Part shown: piece by piece, positions 58,196-64,000 of the stretch | Numbering within the stretch: the stretch's first letter is position 1 | Layout of the letters: every line of letters starts with the position of its first letter | NCBI GenBank assembly: GCA_020310875.1 | Contig: CM035407.1 | Location: 201,098,153-201,162,152, forward strand | Direction: 5' to 3' | DNA: 64,000 bases | Source of the DNA: Ceratopteris richardii | Taxonomy: Eukaryota; Streptophyta; Polypodiopsida; Polypodiales; Pteridaceae | Position numbers and translations under genes: made by a program | Notes under the pieces: generated by a model | Told to the model about the DNA's origin: nothing | What the model saw: the letters and a program-made list of their open reading frames with translations, nothing else | The model's database searches: none

Positions 58196-58600
58196 CGTAG
58201 ACTATCTTGTTCTTTGGAATGACAATTCCGAACTCATGAATTCTATCTGGTAAGCTAGTAACCATGCACATGATTCCATGCTTATCGATATATGAAGCTT
58301 CTTCAAATTCGACCATTGGGTGTTTATCCAAAGGGTTGATTTTTTGAGTTGAATCATGGATCTTCTCAAAACATCCTCATAGATGTGAGCACCTAATTGG
58401 TTGGTTCAAATATATTCCAATTGAGTCTTATAAGAACCCTCTGGTGTTTGTAAATAGGCTACCCTTGAGCTTCCAATAGGCCTCTCCATACGAAATGACA
58501 TTTTTGAATCACTAGTCTCAGAGCTTAGTATGTAGGGATAGTCATTGAGTTGCTCTATACCCAAGCTCACAATGTCTTAGGGACTTGTGATGAAGGAGAC
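58196..58600 (-). pseudogene. gag: E2 gag N-terminal fragment
   Basis: SSETSDSKMSFRMERPIGSS, EGSYKTQLEYI, HIYEDVLRRSMIQLK and HPMVEFEEASYIDKHG match E1 gag residues about 40-150. It is fused at about 58195 to ORF3 coiled-coil sequence. This is an internal deletion joining gag directly to ORF3. Confidence 0.82.
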
Positions 58601-58609
58601 TATTCCTTA

Positions 58610-59466
58610 ATCATCAAAAAGTGCATATAGTGGTGGATTGATACACTCATTAAAGTATCAATCCAAGGACTTAGAACACATCAAGTGTATGAGGACATGT
58701 TCTCTCATGATGGCAAATGAAGTGAATGAGCAAACAATGCACATAAATTAGGGAGAACTACCTCTCACATCACTTCTCTCACTAAAAATGTGTATCGATA
58801 CTTGTTATAGTAACAAGCACAAATCAAGCCATATCTCTCAGCTTTGATAGCTAAATGTGGTCAATATTCATTTCAAAGCTATCAATGAGGCACATCCAAT
58901 GGTGGTATTTTCAACTCAATCTGACAAGCATCCTTCAAGTTATGGGCAAAATACAGAGTGGTGGGAAACACAAAATCTCACTCCAACACCCACAAAGCTT
59001 TGCACACACACTACAATGGCAAAAAGAGAAGGAGAAAGGATAGATAAAACCTATAGGCACACATTTTATGCATCCAAGAAACATACAAGCTCATAGAGAA
59101 GAAGATACATAGTAAAAAAGAAGCAAATTCGAAATTCTATTGTTGGTTCTTCACAATGGCAAAAATTTTTTACAAAGAGTCACAAAGTGACTTATATACA
59201 TGTGCCCTAAAAATCGTCCTTTTACATAAGAGACCGAAACTTTTCCTATAAATCATGAAATTCCTACTATTGTACAAGGATAATGTTACATTATTTAGGA
59301 ATCATGCATCTAGAGGAATCCTCTAGAGAATTTGCATAGCTTCTTGACTATTTTACAATGGAGCTTTGAAAAAGCAAAATGGCCAAAAAATAAAAATTTT
59401 GGGCCTTGTCTTCACTTCTTTTTCATTCCTTCTTCCTTGTATCTTTATCTTTAGTCCTCTACAACA
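58610..59466 (-). mobile_element. Probable solo LTR or insertion within E2 gag
   Basis: About 860 bp separate two adjacent parts of gag: the start codon region (59506-59467) and codon ~15 onward (58600 down). The right edge reads CTACAACA on the plus strand (TGTTGTAG minus), as an LTR start would. A minus-strand TATATAAG lies near 59190. No target duplication was found. Confidence 0.4.
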
Positions 59467-59509
59467 GCTGCTAAGCTCATGACCTAGTTATAGAGGTTCA
59501 TATGCCTTG

Positions 59510-60026
59510 TCTATTACCCTAACTTTTCCCAAGAACAACCACAGTGCAATGTTCTTTTGTCACAATCACTTGTTCTTTTTAGGTTCATCTTTTGATGTGG
59601 AGTATTGTCTCTTGAGTCACGTCATTAGGAATACTTCAGTTATAATGTGATTAAGTGTCTAATCAACAAATTTATATTCTTTTTTCCTTTTAGGATTTTC
59701 CAACATTGTATCCTAGCTACAATTGAACTTGAGTAATTAGTTTTTTCTTGTACCTGCTTCATGCCTATTGTGAACCTAATCAATAAAGACACCCCTAATC
59801 ACACTTAGCCTAGACTAGAAATTGATTGAGAGGGTTAGGTATTCTTCCAACCTTGAGTTTGGTGCTTTGATAGTGCTCCAATGCCTAAGAAGTGTGCTGC
59901 CCAAGCATGATCTGTATGCGAGCTAGCTCTCTGCCTTGGCCAAAAACTATAGTTGCGTGCATAAACATCAATTTTTAGCTCCAAAAGTCAATAAATTAAA
60001 AACCCTAATTTTTAGCCAAAAATGGT
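59510..60026 (-). other. E2 leader, gag-proximal part
   Basis: It is recognisably related to 2571-3470 of E1 (GGAATACTT, TTGAACTTGAG and AACCCTAATTTTT blocks in the same order). It is non-coding. Confidence 0.6.
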
Positions 60027-60370
60027 TGTCTATCATGATCAACAAGGCTGTCAATCATGATGGATGGTACTCATGGTTGACTATCATGATGGACATGTCC
60101 ATCACAATGGACACCTATCTTTCATGCAATGGAAAGTGTTTACCGTGATGGATGCATGTCTGTCGTGATGGACAAAGGCCCTCGAATTGCCTGTCACATT
60201 CTATGCATGTTTATCACAACGGATAGAAATCTCAACAAAATTTAAGTCTATCGTGGAGTGTCAATCGCGATGAAGACTTTTTCTGTCATGATGGATGGCT
60301 GTCAATCATAATGGACAAGTCCATCATGATAGACACCCAATCTATCGTGGTCTGCCAATCGTAATTGACT
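60027..60370. repeat. Decayed palindrome array in E2 leader
   Basis: Motifs such as TGTCTATCATGATCAAC, TGTCAATCATGATGGA, GTCCATCACAATGGAC and TGTCAATCGCGATGAAG occupy the place of the E1 array. The central CGCG has mostly become TG/CA-containing variants. Confidence 0.82.
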
Positions 60371-60856
60371 ATAGTCTTAAAGTATTTTGATAGTGATGCA
60401 CCTCAATGGACTCTCCTTCTTGATAGCTCCACTATGATACCCTCGACATAGGAAACCTTGATCAAAATGCCACAAAGTACTCCACATAGAGCCTATAGGA
60501 TACATAGAATACAGAATACACAAAGTGCATGAACAAAGATTTCTTGGGTGTTACAAATGTGGTCGAACTTATAGTCTCTGGCTGACCAAGCCACTATATC
60601 TATAATTAAAGAACATATACAAAAAGTGTTCAACCATTTGGCCTTTCACATGGACAATAACGATAACAATCTCTCACTAAGGGCCAATATGGCCAAAGTT
60701 TCTATGGGAGAAAAATAAAGAATGATAAAGAATACCTGAGTGTAAGTATACAAACTATACCTCCCAGCCGATGGGCATGTTACACAATATACAAGTAACT
60801 ATCTAAGATCATGGATCAAGTAACCCCCTCAAGTGACAATAGTGTCGAAAGCTATC
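60371..60856. other. Unassigned region between E2 and copia D
   Basis: No coding signal. It may hold the lost E2 5' LTR boundary or the copia D 3' LTR. No boundaries could be fixed. Confidence 0.4.
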
Positions 60857-61140
60857 CTATGGATGAGCTTTAGTGAAAGCATTTTCAACATTATCTCGAG
60901 TATGAACCTTCTCAAGAATAATGCACTCAGTGGCTAAACAGTGTCTAATGAAGTGATACTGCACCTCAATGTGCTTGGTCTTCGTATGATAGATCGGATT
61001 CTTAGCCAATGCAATGGCACTTTGACTATCACTAAGAAAATGAGGTACATGCTGAGTTAGACCTATATCACAAGCAAGATGGCAAGGCCACAATGCTTCC
61101 TTACATGCCTCACTTGCTGCAACTATTATATTCCATAGAT
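60857..61140 (-). pseudogene. Copia D: RNase H remnant, minus strand
   Basis: SDSQSAIALAKNPIYHTKTKHIEVQYHFIRH and ENAFTKAHP are the typical Ty1/copia RNase H end. Upstream residues (about 61093-61140) read EACKEALWPCHLA. Only this fragment is present. Confidence 0.85.
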
Positions 61141-62801
61141 GTACATGCTTAGAGGAATGAGAAGTTCCTTTCTTGGGGGATAACCAAGGCCAAAAGCCAG
61201 AGAGTTTATATGAGGTACCTACTCATGATGGCTAGATGAGTAGACAGACCTTAGAGAGAACTCCAGATGGTGATTAGGCAAGGGCTATAAATAGGTTGGG
61301 AGGTGAGTCACAGGCATGTCATTCTCCACTTCTCACTTTTGGCATTAGAGCTTGAGGGAGAGAGAGACCTTGGGAAGAGCTTGATGGAGATGAAGGAAAG
61401 ATATTTTCGTGGTGATACTTATGGAAATATTCCATGCTATCTTTGGGAATCATCATCTTCGTGGGGAGAAAAGCATAAGCAACCATGCCGAGCTCGAGAG
61501 GTACGTCTCAATGATTCACATCTTCTCCAACTTCTCCAAATGTGTGCAACTCATGGAGCAAGAAGAAAAAAAGAAAATGGTTCATCAAAGTGACCCAAAC
61601 GACAATTTAACAGAGCAAAGAATCAACTATCTTCTTCATTCATGGGCTATAGGTCATAATTTTTGAACCCACAACCTCATGGATGGAAAGTTTGAAGAAA
61701 GAAGAATTGATTAAAAAAAAAGAACAAAAAGAAAAATGTTACCATCATGTAGGCATGTAGTGCCCAACAGGCATTTCTCTTCATTGCTAGATCCAAATTA
61801 CATGATTTTTATTGCATATGAAAGCTTCACACAAGAGCCTTGTGGAGAGTATTTTTCATAGATTTCAAAGACAATTTGATAGTTCAAATGATCTTTGCAC
61901 ATAAAAGTGGAGCCTTTGGAATTTATGAAATGACCAGAGACCATGACACCTAGAGGTGATTGGTTCTCTTAACTTATTTAATCAATTTGAATTATTTTTC
62001 TTTCTAACCCTAGCTAAAAACCTAAAGATAGTACTTACAAAATATCAAGATGATATGTATCTCCATTTAAATAACGAAAGTTAGCCTTTTCAAATTGTTA
62101 AAATATTACATGTGTAGAGGCTAAGTATTTTGGTCATTGTGAAAGAGTCAAATGTCCAAATACTATGCAATTTGTACTTTTGAAGGTAGGCTTTGATAGA
62201 TATATGCTATTTAAATTTGAAAGAAATTAGAAATCAATTAGTAGGTCAAATGACCTATTCTTCTCAGAACAATCTCTAGCAAGGATTTTCCAAAGAGTGC
62301 TACATATGTCTGATAAACACATGATTGTTTCATATTGGGAGCTCTAATTTCAAAAATTTTTCTTGGGAACAATACTCTAGTATAGTCCTTATAGTATACC
62401 TAAAATTCAAAGATTTTTGAATTTATCTTCGTAATTAGAAGATATTACTAATGTGTTAGTGCATTGTTTCTAGGCTCACCTAAGCACAGGTGTAGCAGAG
62501 ACAAAATGATACATTTATCTGGATTATGGCACAAAGAAAATAAAATTTGGAGTTTGTTTCATTAGTCTAAGGGCTTCAAGAAAATGACCCTATACATTTC
62601 TAGAGTTGTTCATCAAGTGTTCGACCCTTCCAATGAAATGGTGATAAAACTCTAAGAAAATGTCCAAATTAAGTGACTTTTGAGCATAATAAAATCTTGA
62701 GAGAAGTTATATAAGGTTGTAAAATTTGATAAGTTTTTCCTTAGTAAAACTCAATTAAAGTTAAGTTTTAATTTGCTATAGTTAAGTTTTAAAGTTAAGT
62801 T
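61141..62801. other. Region without recognised genes
   Basis: The longest open frame (61303-61593, 96 codons) resembles nothing I know. A TATA-like CTATAAATAGG at 61285-61295 could be an LTR or promoter relic. The rest is AT-rich. Confidence 0.45.
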
Positions 62802-63031
62802 TGTTGATATATTTAGGTAGTGATGTGTGTGAACACACTAGGACCGCCAGGGCACTTTTTTCCCTCTTTAGGAGGTTTTTTCCCTCAGCTTGTATATATG
62901 CCTATAGCCCTAACGGGTTACTTATCTTTGTACATTCTAGTGGTAATACATTCAGTATTGTTTGTTGTGCTCCAAACTTCTTCTTCTTCCTTGTGTTGTT
63001 TGCATGCTTCTGCAGATGTCTAACTTCAACA
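62802..63031 (+). repeat. Copia C 5' LTR
   Basis: The 230-bp LTR starts TGTTGATAT and ends AACTTCAACA, followed by a copia PBS. It is related to the copia B 3' LTR at 36999-37206. Confidence 0.85.
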
Positions 63032-63033
63032 AT

Positions 63034-63045
63034 TGGTATCAGAGC
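63034..63045 (+). other. Copia C primer-binding site, tRNA-iMet
   Basis: TGGTATCAGAGC is the standard plant copia PBS, complementary to the 3' end of initiator tRNA-Met. Confidence 0.92.
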
Positions 63046-63385
63046 AGGTCACCGTCTCATCTAGGGCATTGTCGACACCCTTCTGGTTGCAGTCTCAAAA
63101 TCACACGAAATTTGGTGAGCATACTCAAGCTGATTAGCAGATTAAAACAACTTTGTTGTCTGATGCCAAAATCACGATTTGAGCTCATTTTGGCCTTCGA
63201 ATGTAGTATCACAACACTTTTGTAGGCTATTTCATCTTTTTGTGCCAAAGATATATACACATTTCGGTTCACCAATATAAGCTTCTCAAAGTTTGCTACA
63301 AGTTAACAGAACTCGTCAAGGTAGTTCTGTTCAACTTTTTCAGATATAGTCATTTTTTTGCATCAGAGTATTTTAGTTAGTGGCC

Positions 63386-64000
63386 ATGGCTGAAAGGAGT
63401 GATGTATTCTATATGTTGGCTACTGAGGATAAGTTGGACGGTTCCAATTACCCATTGTGGGCTTATATGATGCAACATCTATTGGTTGCAAAAGGACTAT
63501 GGAACATTGTGCAGGGTGTTGAAAAACATCCTATTACACCTACAAATATAGGTATTGAAGCTGATGTAGACGGCATTGAAGATGCTGATATTCTTCAGAT
63601 TCTTGTTCATGTTGCGGTTCCTATTGCATCTACTGTAGAACAAATTTTTTGGGATGGTAGAGATGCTTAGGCACATGCATTGATAGCCTTGTCTATCAAA
63701 CATGCCATTATTCCTCACATTCGCTCTTGCAAAACAGCTAAGGATGCTTGGGATACTCTTACCACATTGTACCGGGCTAGGAATGAGGCTCGATTGCTTA
63801 TCTCCAAAAATAGTTGGAGACTAAGCACATGAATGAAGGTGATTATATGGATAATTTTTTGACAAAGATCAAGGATTTTAAGGAACAATTGATTTTTGCT
63901 GATGAAGTCCTTCCTCACAGTTCACTTGTGTAGACTGTTCTGAATGGTCTTCCCAACTCATATCAAAGTTTTGCTTCTACTCTTTGTTTGATGATGACAG
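63386..64000 (+). pseudogene. gag: Copia C gag, broken, runs off right edge
   Basis: It starts at ATG 63386 (MAERSDVF). KLDGSNYPLWAYMMQHLL is the copia gag N-terminal signature, followed by AKDAWDTLTTLYRARNEARL and, in another frame, MNEGDYMDNFLTKIKDFKEQL and NGLPNSYQSFASTL. Breaks: TAG at 63668-63670, a frameshift near 63812 and TAG near 63931. The zinc knuckle and pol lie beyond the window. Confidence 0.85.

Noticed and set aside
61303-61593. Host gene of 96 codons
   Set aside because: No recognisable domain, no paralogue in the window, and a length expected by chance.

Overview
The window is repeat-rich nuclear DNA of a land plant. It contains nested LTR retrotransposons in various states of decay, and I can support no host gene, rRNA or tRNA in the 64 kb. 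The plant assignment rests on primer-binding sites (PBS) matching plant-type tRNA-Asp (Athila-like Ty3/gypsy) and initiator tRNA-Met (Ty1/copia), and on plant-style gag, RT and integrase motifs. A large repeat-laden genome such as a fern, lycophyte or gymnosperm would fit, but the species cannot be told.

Left half (1-35280). Four copies of one Ty3/gypsy family appear to be stacked inside one another, each inserted in the coding region of the next older one: E1 (minus strand, 1-5062) in R1 (5063-14863), R1 in R2 (14864-23644), R2 in R3 (23645-35280), and R3 in an old copia remnant. Only the right-hand parts of R1-R3 lie in the window; their 5' halves should lie beyond the left edge. Decay fits the order. 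E1 gag is open through the window edge and the visible R1 genes are uninterrupted. R2 and R3 carry stops, and R2 also has a frameshift.

The family's architecture is unusual. Pieced together from the copies it is: LTR, tRNA-Asp PBS, long leader with an array of perfect palindromes, gag with several zinc knuckles, aspartic protease 1, RT, RNase H, two tandem integrase zinc-binding modules, integrase core, a second aspartic protease, and a tail with repeated W-V-P-K motifs. A ~1,300-residue coiled-coil protein (ORF3) follows, preceded by a conserved stem-loop and 3' splice-like site, and its frame runs through the polypurine tract into the 3' LTR.

Middle (35281-45340). There are copia fragments A and B on the plus strand. 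A gypsy-type gag-pro element, G1 (minus, 37985-44110), has ~1-kb LTRs with WRKY-type TTGAC clusters and carries no RT. A minus-strand copia fragment follows.

Right half (45340-64000). A second four-level nest sits in a plus-strand gag remnant, G2. E2 (minus, deletion derivative) holds V1 (46090-56042, TSD ATGAC), and V1 holds L1 (46330-52508, TSD TGCCT). L1 is a non-coding LARD with nearly identical LTRs. V1 appears to encode only an ORF3 homologue. The right end has a minus copia scrap and the 5' LTR, PBS and broken gag of copia C, running off the right edge.
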